Assembly (NCBI GenBank): GCA_016715205.1
Contig: JADKBC010000004.1
Coordinates: forward strand, 1 to 64,000
DNA length: 64,000 bases
Direction of reading: 5' to 3'
Source: Holophaga sp.
GTDB taxonomy: Bacteria; Acidobacteriota; Holophagae; Holophagales; Holophagaceae
The notes beneath the pieces are model-generated. The model was not told where the DNA came from. It saw nothing but the letters and a program-made list of their open reading frames with translations, and did not search any database. Position numbers and translations under genes: made by a program. The stretch's first letter is position 1, and every line of letters begins with the position of its first letter. This document shows, in pieces, positions 19,295 to 28,434 of the stretch.

Positions 19295-22200
19295 CTAGTG
19301 CTGCAGCAACTCTCTAACGGCCAGTTTCAGGGTGTTGAGCTGATAAGGCTTCTGCAAAAACAATAGGTGCTTTTCGGTAGCCAATTCTTTCAGGAGATCC
19401 TGATCACTGAAGCCGCTGGATAGGAGCACGGGGATCTCCGGCCGCACACGTCGCAGTTCACGAAGGGATTCACGGCCATCCATCCTGGGCATCGTGAGAT
19501 CCAGGAGCACCACATGGAATGCCTGGGGTGCTTGGCGGAAAAGGTCCACAGCTTCCTGGCCGTCCCGGGCGGTGATCGCCTTGAAACCCAGTCTTTCCAA
19601 GGCCTGCGCGGCGAATTCGAGCACGGCGGGTTCGTCATCCACCACCAACACCTGCCCGGTAAATTGGCAACTTGATTTAGCTTCTGGCTCGGGGGCTTGT
19701 TCCGGGTTCTCTCGGGCCAGGGGCAGGAAAATCGTGAAGGTGGAGCCTTTGCCCACTTGGCTTGCGATCTTGATGCCGGCCTTGTGCCCACGCAGAATTC
19801 CCAACATGGCCGAAAGACCAAGCCCTCTCCCGCTGGCCTTGGTGGAAAAGAAGGGGTCAAAAATCTTTTCCATGACTTCAGTGCCCATGCCGCACCCAGA
19901 ATCGCTGACTTCCAGTACGGCGTAGGAACCAGGCGGAAGGCTTTGTCCGGGATTGGCGGCGGGGATCTCCCCCTCCGAAAGGGTTTCCACATGGGTGGCA
20001 ATGGTGATGGCGCCAGCCTCCTCCCCGATGGCATCGGAGGCATTGGTGACGAGGTTCATCACCACTTGATGGAGCTGGGCCACATCCGCCTCGATGGAGA
20101 GCACGCCGGGCGAGAGCAGGAATCGCAGGGTGGTCTTTTTGGGGATGGATACCTGCAGCAAGTGGGTCATTTCCTTGACCACGTGGTTCAGATCATGAAC
20201 CTTCACCACAAAGCGGCCCTTGCCACTGTAGGCGAGCATTTGCTTGGTGAGTTCCGCAGCGCGCAGCACCGTCTTTTCCACGTTATCCAGGTAGGGGGAA
20301 GCCGCTGAGCCATCGGAAATACAGGACTGGGCGAGATTGAGGTTGCCGAGGATGGCGGTAAGCAGGTTGTTGAAATCGTGGGCGATGCCTCCGGCCAGCA
20401 CACCCAGGCTTTCGAGTTTCTGGGCTTGGCGGAGGGCGTCCTCGGCCTGGCGGCGTTCGGTGATGTCCTGGAAAACGCCGTTGGCACCAAGGTAATTGCC
20501 CTTGGGATCCATCAGGGGCGTCACATTTAGGAGGAGTTGGCGGATTTCCTGGTTGGGGCGTCGGATGGATTCTTCGTAGGATTCACTTTCCCCAACCTTT
20601 CGGCGTTCGGTGCGCTGCCTTGCTTGTTCGAAATCATCCAGAGCCAGGAATTCCTTCAGGTTTCGGCCCACAAGCATTCCCGGGCCCACGCCGAAAATAA
20701 CCTCGGCCGCGGGGTTGGCAAAGGTGAAGGTTTCGTTCACATCCACAATGGCAAACCCTTCACCGAGTTTTTCCAGCAGATCCCGGAAGCGCTGCTCGCT
20801 TTCCTGAAGGGATTGCCGGGCCCGTTCGCGCTCGGTTACATCCGTGGAGACACCAATGACGGATTCCAGCGTGCCCTGGAGGTCGAAGACCGGGGAAAGG
20901 ATGGTGTCGAAGATCAGATCCCGCACTTCCAGGTTGGCCCGGCAGGGTTCCCCCGTTAGTGCTTTCTTGATGGCTGCCAGGGCGGAGGGCGATTCGCGGT
21001 ACATCTCCAAGGCAGAAAGGCCGACCACCTGTCCGGGCAATAGGCCGAGCATGGCAAGGCCTCGGCCCTCCGACAGCAGGAAGTTGCCTTCTGGATCCAG
21101 CTGGAAAATGACGGCTTGGCTGTTGTTCAAGACACCATGCAGTCGCTGGGCAGTCTGGTGCTGGTCATCCTGGGCAGCCTTCAGGGCTGTGATATCCGTG
21201 ATGGTGGTGAAAACCCGCCAGGGTTCAGCTTGGCCGGGCAAAAATTCCGGGGTGGCGTTGACCACAGCCCACCGATGCCGGTGCTCGTTGGGATGATGGA
21301 TGCCCATGACCATGCCCTGGACGGGGACGCCTTTTCGCAGGGCCACCATCGCCGGGTGTTCATGGCCCAGGAATGGGGAACCGTCTTCATGAATGCAGCC
21401 CCAGCGGGGGTCCAGGGAAGTTCGTCCCAGCATCTGGTCCAGGGTTAATCCAAGGATTTCTTCCGCGGCGGGATTCGCCGAAATAATCTCTCCTTGGGCA
21501 TTCTGGTACACCACCCCCTGGACCATGGTGAGAAAGAGGGCCCGGTACTGGTCTTCCTGCCGTCGCAGGGCGGCTTCGGCCTCCAGGCGAGCGGAAATAT
21601 CCCGGAAGAAGGAGAGATAGGTCTTGTCCTCCATCTGCCGCGTATTCATCTCGATCGGCAGGCTGGTGCGGTCCTTTCGCATCAGGAACCGTTCGGAGAT
21701 GACCGTTTTGCCAGCGTTGAGTTCGTCGTATCGAAACCGGACCCGTGCCAGTTCCTCGGGCGCGAAGAGGCAGGAAAGGTTTTGGCCGAGAAGTTCCTGC
21801 TGGGAATACCCCGTGAGCTCACAGCCCTTGGGGTTGACCGCGATGATCGAACCATCGGCGGCACCTTGAAAAATACCATCGGCCGCTTCATCAAAGAGCT
21901 GCCGATACCGGATCTCGCTTTCTCGAGCCTCCTTTTCCATCTGCCTGCGCAGGGTGATGTCGGCGGTGATGGTGAGGAGGTGCGGTTCATCGGCAATCTG
22001 GATCACCTTGGCAGACATCAAACCCACCAGGATCGAACCATCCTTTTTCCGAAATAGGGCCTCGAGGCCGGTGACTTCCTGGTGCTCCCGGATGGCCGCA
22101 ACAAGTCCTTCCCGTTGGGAAGGATCCACCCATAGCCCCAGTTCCACCGAGGAGCGGCCAAGGAGGTCCTCCCGGGAATACCCGGTGATCCGCAGGAAGG

Positions 22201-22702
22201 ATTCGTTCACCTCCGCATAGCACCCATCCGAAACCCTGGTGATGGCCAGGGCATCTGGTGTGAGGCGAAACACCCGTTCAAAGCGTTCTTCGCTTTTGCG
22301 GAGCCCCTCTTCAATCACCTTTCGGGCGGTGATATCCCGAACGATGTTGAGTACGGCCACCACCTCCTGGTGATCGTCCATGACCGGACTCAGGATGGTT
22401 TCAAGGTATTGGATGGTGCCGTCCTCAACCTGTAGGGTTTCCTCGGCCCGAAGGGATTCCTTTTGCTGGACAACCTTCGCCAGCCGCCGTTCAAAGGACT
22501 GGCCAATGGCTTCCGGAAGGCCCACATCCCGCCAAGTGCGGCTCAGAAGGCTTTTCTCCGAATTACCAGAAAAGGCCTGGGAGGCCTCGTTGGCGAAGAG
22601 AAAAACCCCTTGGGGGTCATAGATGAGGATGCGATCTGGGGTGGTGGAAAGAATGCCCTGCAGGAGCGGGCGCGCGGTCTTAATGGCGGTTTGAATATCC
22701 AT
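19295..22702 (-). CDS. Hybrid sensor histidine kinase with six PAS domains and a receiver domain
   Basis: The 1135-residue protein has no obvious membrane segment. Six PAS-like units can be counted at about 10-130, 137-258, 264-378, 385-510, 517-635 and 640-762, most ending in a typical PAC segment such as ITADITLRR or VFQDITERR. Then follow a HisKA domain with H775 (GGIAHDFNNLL), a HATPase domain with SDSGCGMG and SGRGLGLSA, and a C-terminal receiver with D1068 in LLDLTMP. It is a cytoplasmic sensor, perhaps of redox or ligand state. No output partner is adjacent. The start has no clear ribosome site. Confidence 0.9.
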   Translation of the reverse strand: MDIQTAIKTARPLLQGILSTTPDRILIYDPQGVFLFANEASQAFSGNSEKSLLSRTWRDVGLPEAIGQSFERRLAKVVQQKESLRAEETLQVEDGTIQYLETILSPVMDDHQEVVAVLNIVRDITARKVIEEGLRKSEERFERVFRLTPDALAITRVSDGCYAEVNESFLRITGYSREDLLGRSSVELGLWVDPSQREGLVAAIREHQEVTGLEALFRKKDGSILVGLMSAKVIQIADEPHLLTITADITLRRQMEKEARESEIRYRQLFDEAADGIFQGAADGSIIAVNPKGCELTGYSQQELLGQNLSCLFAPEELARVRFRYDELNAGKTVISERFLMRKDRTSLPIEMNTRQMEDKTYLSFFRDISARLEAEAALRRQEDQYRALFLTMVQGVVYQNAQGEIISANPAAEEILGLTLDQMLGRTSLDPRWGCIHEDGSPFLGHEHPAMVALRKGVPVQGMVMGIHHPNEHRHRWAVVNATPEFLPGQAEPWRVFTTITDITALKAAQDDQHQTAQRLHGVLNNSQAVIFQLDPEGNFLLSEGRGLAMLGLLPGQVVGLSALEMYRESPSALAAIKKALTGEPCRANLEVRDLIFDTILSPVFDLQGTLESVIGVSTDVTERERARQSLQESEQRFRDLLEKLGEGFAIVDVNETFTFANPAAEVIFGVGPGMLVGRNLKEFLALDDFEQARQRTERRKVGESESYEESIRRPNQEIRQLLLNVTPLMDPKGNYLGANGVFQDITERRQAEDALRQAQKLESLGVLAGGIAHDFNNLLTAILGNLNLAQSCISDGSAASPYLDNVEKTVLRAAELTKQMLAYSGKGRFVVKVHDLNHVVKEMTHLLQVSIPKKTTLRFLLSPGVLSIEADVAQLHQVVMNLVTNASDAIGEEAGAITIATHVETLSEGEIPAANPGQSLPPGSYAVLEVSDSGCGMGTEVMEKIFDPFFSTKASGRGLGLSAMLGILRGHKAGIKIASQVGKGSTFTIFLPLARENPEQAPEPEAKSSCQFTGQVLVVDDEPAVLEFAAQALERLGFKAITARDGQEAVDLFRQAPQAFHVVLLDLTMPRMDGRESLRELRRVRPEIPVLLSSGFSDQDLLKELATEKHLLFLQKPYQLNTLKLAVRELLQH

Positions 22703-22772
22703 CAGCGGGAGGTCCGGGTTGGGTTGGGATGCAGAATTCTATCGGCACCCTGCGCGGAAAGTTGTGGATGAT

Positions 22773-23609
22773 TCAGATCGTCCAGAGTTGCCAGGCCGGA
22801 TGATTCGCTTGAATCGAAGCGGCCGCGCGGTCCCGCATCGCCAGGGAGCCATACCGGGCCGTCCAGCAGGAGCCAGAACCGCAGAGCAGGGGTTCGCCGT
22901 CGGTTTCCAGCAAGGCGGCTCGCACTTCAGATAAGGGTGGGCACGCCCAAATGGCTGCGCCCGTGAGGTCGTTGCGCCAGGGCGGCGCTTGGCCTTCGGG
23001 CAGGCTGGGGCAGGCATCTGGCATGGGGTAGCCCACGCTTGCGATGGCCCGATAGACGCTAGGGGTTGCCACGTGGAGGCCGGGATGCACCAGGAGCATG
23101 GGTTCGAGGGGCACTGGTCGCAATGGATGGACGCGTTCACCCCGACCGAGACCCAGTACCGTCCCGCCAAGGATGAACAGGGGCACATCGCTGCCCAGCA
23201 CCGCGGCCAGGCCCAACAACGTGGATTGCGAAATCCCAAGCGAGAACAGGTCATTGCCCAGCTTGAGAGCCGCCGCTGCGTCGCTGCTGCCTCCACCCAG
23301 GCCCGCGCCATGGGGAATCCGCTTTTCCAGGGTAAGGCGGGCGGGTAGCGCTCGTCCGGCTTCCCGCTCCAGCAAACGCCAGGCGCGCATCACAAGGTTG
23401 GACTCGTCCACCGTCAAACCTGTGGCGGTGGGGCCGCTCAACGCCAGGGAAAGCTCGTCGGCAGCCTCGCCTTCGAGGTAGTCCGTGAGGCCTTCAACAC
23501 CCTCGAGAACCGTGGTGACCAGTTCAAGCTCATGGAAACCGTCGGGCCGACGGCCGAGCACCGCAAGAAAACGATTGAGCTTGGCGGGGGCGGCAATACG
23601 CAACGTCAT
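22773..23609 (-). CDS. ispE: 4-diphosphocytidyl-2-C-methyl-D-erythritol kinase
   Basis: The 278-residue protein begins with the GHMP-kinase opening PAKLNRFLAVLGRRPDGFHEL and has the ATP-binding motif IPHGAGLGGGSSDAAAAL and a C-terminal GSGS element (LCGSGSCWTA). It phosphorylates CDP-methylerythritol in the MEP isoprenoid pathway. The product pool also feeds the prenyl chain used by the UbiA-family enzyme elsewhere in the window. It follows map with four bases between the genes. Confidence 0.93.
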   Translation of the reverse strand: MTLRIAAPAKLNRFLAVLGRRPDGFHELELVTTVLEGVEGLTDYLEGEAADELSLALSGPTATGLTVDESNLVMRAWRLLEREAGRALPARLTLEKRIPHGAGLGGGSSDAAAALKLGNDLFSLGISQSTLLGLAAVLGSDVPLFILGGTVLGLGRGERVHPLRPVPLEPMLLVHPGLHVATPSVYRAIASVGYPMPDACPSLPEGQAPPWRNDLTGAAIWACPPLSEVRAALLETDGEPLLCGSGSCWTARYGSLAMRDRAAASIQANHPAWQLWTI

Positions 23610-23613
23610 GGAA

Positions 23614-24411
23614 TCAAAGCCCGTCTTCCAGCTCGAATTCCGGGTCGGGATAGCTCAGGATCTCCGGGCCGTCCTTGGTGATGGCAACGGCATGCTCGAA
23701 CTGCACACTCCATTTTCCATCGGCAGTGCGCACCGTCCAGCCGTCCGGTTCCACCAGGCAGCGGTGGGAGCCCAAGTTCAGGATGGGTTCGATGGTGATG
23801 GTCATGCCCACTTCCATGCGGAAGCCGGTGCCGGGTCGCTGGTCGGCAAAGACCACCTGGGGATCCTCGTGGAGTTCCTTGCCGATGCCGTGGCCGATGT
23901 ATTCGCGCACCACGGAATAGCCACGTTCTTCGGCAAATTTTTGGACGGCATTGGACATATCGCCCAACCGGTAACCCACGCGGCAATATTCGATGCCCAG
24001 GAACATGGCCATTTGGCCCGTGACCAGCAGCGTTCGGACTTCGTCACTGACCTTGCCCACCCCCACGGACAAGCAGGTATCTCCGTGGAAACCATCCAGC
24101 TTGGCGCCGCAATCGATGGCGATGACATCGCCCTCTTGCAGAATGTACTTGCTGGGAATGCCGTGCACAACGCGATCATTCACCGAGGTGCACAGGGTTC
24201 CGGGAAAGCCGTGGTAGCCCTTGAAGTTTGGGGTACCACCATTCTTGCGGATGTAGGTTTCCGCAAGCTTATCCAATTCGAGCAGGCTGACACCCGGTTT
24301 GGCCGCACGGGCCGCCACCCGCAAAGCATTGGCGGCCAGACGGCCAGCCTCCCGCAGCTTCTCGATTTCGCGGCGGCTTTTGATTCGGATTTGTTCGCGG
24401 ATGGGTCCCAT
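23614..24411 (-). CDS. map: Methionine aminopeptidase type I
   Basis: The 265-residue protein has the five metal ligands of MetAP in order: the two aspartates of IDCGAKLDGFHGDTC, the histidine of YIGHGIG, the glutamate of TIEPIL and the final glutamate of QFEHAV. SVNDRVVHGIP is the substrate-side histidine motif. It removes the initiator methionine from new proteins. It is cotranscribed with ispE rather than placed in a ribosomal-protein operon. Confidence 0.96.
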   Translation of the reverse strand: MGPIREQIRIKSRREIEKLREAGRLAANALRVAARAAKPGVSLLELDKLAETYIRKNGGTPNFKGYHGFPGTLCTSVNDRVVHGIPSKYILQEGDVIAIDCGAKLDGFHGDTCLSVGVGKVSDEVRTLLVTGQMAMFLGIEYCRVGYRLGDMSNAVQKFAEERGYSVVREYIGHGIGKELHEDPQVVFADQRPGTGFRMEVGMTITIEPILNLGSHRCLVEPDGWTVRTADGKWSVQFEHAVAITKDGPEILSYPDPEFELEDGL

Positions 24412-24462
24412 GACTCCCCAGGATAGCGCGGCGCGCTAGAATTTCAGATATTGGAGGATGGA

Positions 24463-24780
24463 ATGCATCGGTCTGTTCCACTGGCAGCATTGGTTTTGGC
24501 ATTCGTGATTGGCTGTGGTACTCCATCCCGTCCGGCGGGTGTGCCGGAAGGCGCCTTCTGGGCCGGGAAGCGCAAGGATGGGGCATTTGTTTTCATCGGC
24601 CCCCGGGATGGGTTGGGCTGGCAACTCAAGATCTATGATCGCAAAGGCAACCTGAAGGGCCAGGGCGCCTATGTTTTGCGGGGCATGGCCAAGGCCGAAA
24701 TCGTCCCCGAGGAAGTGCTTTCCTTCGACGGTGAAGCACTCCATCTGGCCGATGGCACCTTGCTGATTCCCCGCCGCTGA
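24463..24780 (+). CDS. Small putative lipoprotein
   Basis: The 105-residue protein starts at the ATG preceded by GGAGG with five bases between. Residues 1-18 form a lipoprotein signal (MHRSVPLAALVLAFVIGC, lipobox VIGC), so it should be lipid-anchored in the envelope after processing. The mature part is about 88 residues with alternating strands and the segment WQLKIYDRKGNLKGQG, suggestive of a small beta fold. I do not recognise a family. It overlaps the next gene by one base (TGATG). Confidence 0.75.
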   Translation: MHRSVPLAALVLAFVIGCGTPSRPAGVPEGAFWAGKRKDGAFVFIGPRDGLGWQLKIYDRKGNLKGQGAYVLRGMAKAEIVPEEVLSFDGEALHLADGTLLIPRR

Positions 24781-25394
24781 TGGTTTTTTCCCGGGAAGAA
24801 CTCGACTGGATCGAGGCGGAGTGGGCTTATCACCTGCATGGTCGCAGTGCCTTTTTGAGCCGGGAGGATTTTTCACAGCTCCAGAAATGGGATGCGGAGG
24901 GCGTGACGGCCAATGCCGTGATCGGGGCCATGGAAACCTATTTCCAACGCCGCGCCAAGCGCGAAAAACCCCGAAGCTTTGTTGCCCTGGCACACCTAGA
25001 GCGGGATGTGGCCAAAGCGGTCAAGCTGCGGGAAGCCCTGCGGCGGGCCGAACCTGAAGTCGTGAACGTGGAAGGTTGGGAGACCGTACCAGATCCCTTG
25101 GGCTCGGACCCCAAGGCTCGGCTTGCCTTTGAAACATGGCGCAGGCTTCAAGCCAGCGCACCATTGCCGGATCATCCTGGGTATTTGGATCACTTTGACG
25201 ACGAGCGGCAGGCCTACCGTGCGTTTGTGGCGCTCGCCCAGACCGCCTTGGGAGCCCGGGCCGCAGAATTGGCCAGAGACCTTACGGAACGGCTGCTGGA
25301 ATCCAAGATTGCCGAAGGTTCCCTGGTCTGGAAACGAGCCTGGGAACATCACTGGAATCGCCAAGTTTGCGAAGCCTGGGGGATCACGCCATGA
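24780..25394 (+). CDS. Conserved-looking hypothetical protein
   Basis: The 204-residue soluble protein begins at the ATG of a TGATG overlap with the lipoprotein gene. It is charged and helical. The first 75 residues, with LQKWDAEGVTANAVIGAMETYF and SFVALAHLERDV (partial motifs), recall a small domain in many uncharacterised bacterial proteins in which a short helical unit is followed by a 'SL-x-YC' type segment; I would not assign function. It ends in an ATGA overlap with the following gene, so the three genes are translationally linked. Confidence 0.7.
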   Translation: MVFSREELDWIEAEWAYHLHGRSAFLSREDFSQLQKWDAEGVTANAVIGAMETYFQRRAKREKPRSFVALAHLERDVAKAVKLREALRRAEPEVVNVEGWETVPDPLGSDPKARLAFETWRRLQASAPLPDHPGYLDHFDDERQAYRAFVALAQTALGARAAELARDLTERLLESKIAEGSLVWKRAWEHHWNRQVCEAWGITP

Positions 25395-26689
25395 CGCCCT
25401 GGCTGAAGGAACTGGACAGTCCTACGGAGGGATTCATTCCTGCATTTGCGGCCCGGATTACCGAGCCCGATGGATACCAGGGCGCCCTGCGGGAGGCACT
25501 GCTTCATCTGGTTCCCCGGGTGGATTGGCAAGGTTATCTGCCCCAGGTGCCCCACGGTTTACTGGGACTCGCGGCGGTGGTGGAGCTGGCGCCCAGCCTC
25601 GTTGAACCTTCCATGCTTCGCCTCTGCGCTACCCAGCTCCAGGCCTTTGCCAGGGAAGGTCGGGCCCCAGAAGCACGCAGCCTTGCCACCATCGGCCTTG
25701 GCTCTGGGCACTGGCCCAACATTGACGTGGCCCTGCGGGAGCATCGTCCGGCCATGGCCTGGGGCGAATTGCTGGCGCTGGAACATCCGCGGTCGGAAGA
25801 CTTTCATCACCTGCTTTGCGTGGCGGCGCCAGACATGGCGAATGTGGGGCACAAGGCCGTGGCGGTGGGGGCCATGGAACGCCTCTGGACAAGCCTTGGC
25901 AAATCCGTGGAAGTGGGACGGGTGCTGTTGGCCTGGGCGGGTTGGTTCGTGGCCACGGAGCCGGAGGATCGCTTCTGGCATGTGCGCATGGCGCGGCGCA
26001 CCAGTGGCGTTCCGGTTCCGACCGGAGTTTCCAATCAGGGTGCCGCATGGCAGCAGTCCCTGGCCCACGAAATCTGTGAATTGGGTCTAGTGGGCATGCT
26101 GGATGCCCTGGCGGCGCGCATGAAGGCTGGGGCAACGGCGGGAGACTTGCTCGCGGGACTGGTGCTTGCCGCGTCGGAAAAAATGCTCGACGCACGACGG
26201 GACATGGAAGGCAAAACCGCCTGGAATCTGGCGTACCTGGCCACCCTTGGGCGGGATTTGGCAGGGCTGGGGCAACCCGAGGTCTGGGGTCAGGCGGCCG
26301 CGATGGTGAATTTCTTCCCCAGTGATGCGCCCGAAGATCGGTATCGGTGGCAAAAAAGGGCAGTCGATCCCGCCGTTCTCTCCACGGCCCTGCTGGAAGC
26401 CATTCTGGATGGCGACCCCGACGTTGCCATGGATCTGGCGGCATCCTCCGCGGATTCAACCAAGGTGATGGAGGCCTGTGCCGAAGCGGCCTCCAGAAAT
26501 GACCCCGGATTCAACCGCAGCAGCCATGTGCTGGCGGCAGCGGGAGCCCAGCAGCTGCTCTCGTTTTTGCCCGCATGGGTGGCCTCCACCATGCTGATCG
26601 CATTGGCCAAATCCTTGGCCAACAGCCAAGGCAGCGATGACCTTGGGCGTGTCGCGGATCGGGAATTGGGGCGGATACAGCCAACCTGA
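25391..26689 (+). CDS. Hypothetical protein, helical, possible metal-binding His residues
   Basis: The 432-residue protein starts at the ATG in an ATGA overlap with the preceding gene. It is rich in Ala/Leu helices without a signal peptide or membrane segment. Scattered His in HPRSEDFHHLLC, GHKAVAVGAMERL and QSLAHEICELG could bind a metal, a pattern I have seen in some unassigned redox-associated helical proteins, but I cannot name a family. An in-frame start eight codons earlier lies inside the previous gene and is less likely. Confidence 0.65.
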   Translation: MTPWLKELDSPTEGFIPAFAARITEPDGYQGALREALLHLVPRVDWQGYLPQVPHGLLGLAAVVELAPSLVEPSMLRLCATQLQAFAREGRAPEARSLATIGLGSGHWPNIDVALREHRPAMAWGELLALEHPRSEDFHHLLCVAAPDMANVGHKAVAVGAMERLWTSLGKSVEVGRVLLAWAGWFVATEPEDRFWHVRMARRTSGVPVPTGVSNQGAAWQQSLAHEICELGLVGMLDALAARMKAGATAGDLLAGLVLAASEKMLDARRDMEGKTAWNLAYLATLGRDLAGLGQPEVWGQAAAMVNFFPSDAPEDRYRWQKRAVDPAVLSTALLEAILDGDPDVAMDLAASSADSTKVMEACAEAASRNDPGFNRSSHVLAAAGAQQLLSFLPAWVASTMLIALAKSLANSQGSDDLGRVADRELGRIQPT

Positions 26690-26783
26690 ATTCCGCCCAT
26701 GGCCATGTGTCGCGAACAAATCATTTGTCTTGGAGAGCGTCTGGCTTTCAAACTGAACCGGATATTCCTAACAGGAGGCCTTC

Positions 26784-27476
26784 ATGGATTCGAACAAACC
26801 CCTCGTCGCGGAATTTTTCGGAACCCTCTGGCTGGTGCTGGGCGGCTGTGGCAGCGCGGTGTTGGCCGCGGCCTTTCCAGGCGTGGGCATCGGGCTGCAC
26901 GGCGTGAGCCTGGCTTTTGGCCTCACGGTCATCACCATGGCCTATGCCATCGGGCCTATTTCCGGCTGCCATCTGAACCCCGCGGTCAGCCTGGGTTTGG
27001 CTGTCTCCGGTCGCTTCGCCTGGAAGAACCTGGTGCCCTATTGGGTGGCCCAGGTGTTGGGGGCCGTTGCCGCTGGGGCCATCCTGTTTGTCATCGCCTC
27101 GGGCAAACCCGGCTTTGCAGCGGGTGGGTTCGCCAGCAATGGGTATGGCCTGCATAGCCCAGGCGGATATGGCCTGGGTTCGGCCTTCCTCACCGAAGTG
27201 GTCATGACCTTCTTCTTCCTTTTTGTGATCCTGGGTTCCACCTCCAAGAAGGCCCCAGCTGGATTTGCGCCTTTGGCCATCGGGCTCTGCCTGACCCTCA
27301 TCCACCTCGTGAGCATCCCCATCACCAACACCAGTGTGAATCCGGCCCGCAGCACCGGTGTGGCCTTTTTTGCGGAAGGTGGCTGGGCCCTCAAGCAGCT
27401 CTGGCTTTTCTGGGTGGCGCCCCTGTTGGGTGCTGTGATTGGCGGCTTCCTGTATCCCAAGGTCGAGGCGGAATAG
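26784..27476 (+). CDS. aqpZ: Aquaporin Z
   Basis: The 230-residue protein has six membrane segments and two NPA boxes, HLNPAVS at 63-69 and SVNPARS in the second half. The selectivity-filter positions match AqpZ: Phe in LAFGLTV, His in LIHLVSIP, Thr in ITNTS and Arg in NPARS, which points to a water channel rather than a glycerol facilitator. An AGGAGG site lies five bases before the ATG. The 94 bases upstream have no gene and probably hold its promoter. Confidence 0.95.
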   Translation: MDSNKPLVAEFFGTLWLVLGGCGSAVLAAAFPGVGIGLHGVSLAFGLTVITMAYAIGPISGCHLNPAVSLGLAVSGRFAWKNLVPYWVAQVLGAVAAGAILFVIASGKPGFAAGGFASNGYGLHSPGGYGLGSAFLTEVVMTFFFLFVILGSTSKKAPAGFAPLAIGLCLTLIHLVSIPITNTSVNPARSTGVAFFAEGGWALKQLWLFWVAPLLGAVIGGFLYPKVEAE

Positions 27477-27511
27477 CCTCGATACGTTTGAAACACCCAC
27501 ACGGAGGATGC

Positions 27512-28372
27512 ATGCGCATCTTGTACCTGGCAGCGCTCTGTTCCTGCCTTTCGGCCCAGGAGCCGACCACAGCCCAGCCAGCTCCACGAGCCTGGACCAA
27601 TGTGAGCACCCTTTCCTTTGTGGCCACCGATGGCAATGCCCAGGGCCAGACCCTGGGGTTTGCCAATGAATATGGCTACAAATGGAGCCTTTCCACGCTC
27701 TCGCTCAAGGCTTCGGCGGTCAGGGCCAACAGCACGGTGGTCACCCGCAGCGCCACCGGGACTTCCCTTGATGACGCTGTGGTCAACGAGCAACGGATCA
27801 CCACCACCACCGCAGAAATGTTTGGGGTGGGTGGCCGCCTGGACCATCGGTTAAAGGAGAAAGACCGTTATTACGGTTTCGTGGCGGCGAATTGGGAACG
27901 AAATCGTCCGGCTGGCCTGGACTCAAAGACCTCGGCGATCCTCGGTTCGGGACGCATCTGGGCCGATTCGGATGCGACCAAATTCCGCACGGACCTCGGC
28001 GTGGGTTGGAGCCACGAGCGCCCCGTGGTGATTCCGGATGGTTTCAAGACGAGCTACGGAACCGCCAATCTTAATTCCCAGCTCAAACAAAAAATTGGCA
28101 CCACCACGCTGTACACCATGGATTTGGCAGTTTCGGACAATCTATCCGACACCCAGGATTGGCAGGGGGCACTAAAACAGGGCCTCACGGTTTCCATCTC
28201 AAAGCGGCTTGCCTTGAAGGTCGGGTACGACCTGCTCTACCGCAATCGTCCCAACAAGATCGCCGTCGAGGTGTTCACTACCGGGCTGCCACCCGTGAGT
28301 TTGGGCACGGTGGCTATTCCCGCCAAGAAGACAGATAGCGTGGCCACAACATCCCTGGTGGTGACGTTCTAG
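27512..28372 (+). CDS. DUF481-type outer membrane beta-barrel protein
   Basis: The 286-residue protein begins with a signal peptide, MRILYLAALCSCLSAQ, and then alternates short amphipathic strands (GFANEYGYKWSLSTLSLKA, KTSAILGSGRIW, LALKVGYDLLYRN) to end in VVTF with a terminal Phe, the usual outer-membrane barrel ending. The pattern is that of the DUF481 'salt-induced outer membrane protein' group. Function is unknown. The ATG at 27512 has GGAGG four bases upstream. It follows aqpZ and ends just before a strong convergent hairpin. Confidence 0.78.
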   Translation: MRILYLAALCSCLSAQEPTTAQPAPRAWTNVSTLSFVATDGNAQGQTLGFANEYGYKWSLSTLSLKASAVRANSTVVTRSATGTSLDDAVVNEQRITTTTAEMFGVGGRLDHRLKEKDRYYGFVAANWERNRPAGLDSKTSAILGSGRIWADSDATKFRTDLGVGWSHERPVVIPDGFKTSYGTANLNSQLKQKIGTTTLYTMDLAVSDNLSDTQDWQGALKQGLTVSISKRLALKVGYDLLYRNRPNKIAVEVFTTGLPPVSLGTVAIPAKKTDSVATTSLVVTF

Positions 28373-28390
28373 CAAATTTGGGTAGTTGGT

Positions 28391-28421
28391 GTGTTGGCGA
28401 CCCTGGCTGGGTCGCCAACAC
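28391..28421. terminator. Perfect 13-bp hairpin between convergent genes
   Basis: GTGTTGGCGACCC pairs perfectly with GGGTCGCCAACAC across a five-base loop. It lies between the stop codons of the DUF481-type gene and tpiA, which face each other. No T-run follows on either side, so it may act as a Rho-independent-like or a 3'-end stabilising hairpin for both transcripts. Confidence 0.65.
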
Positions 28422-28434
28422 GTAAAACGATGTT

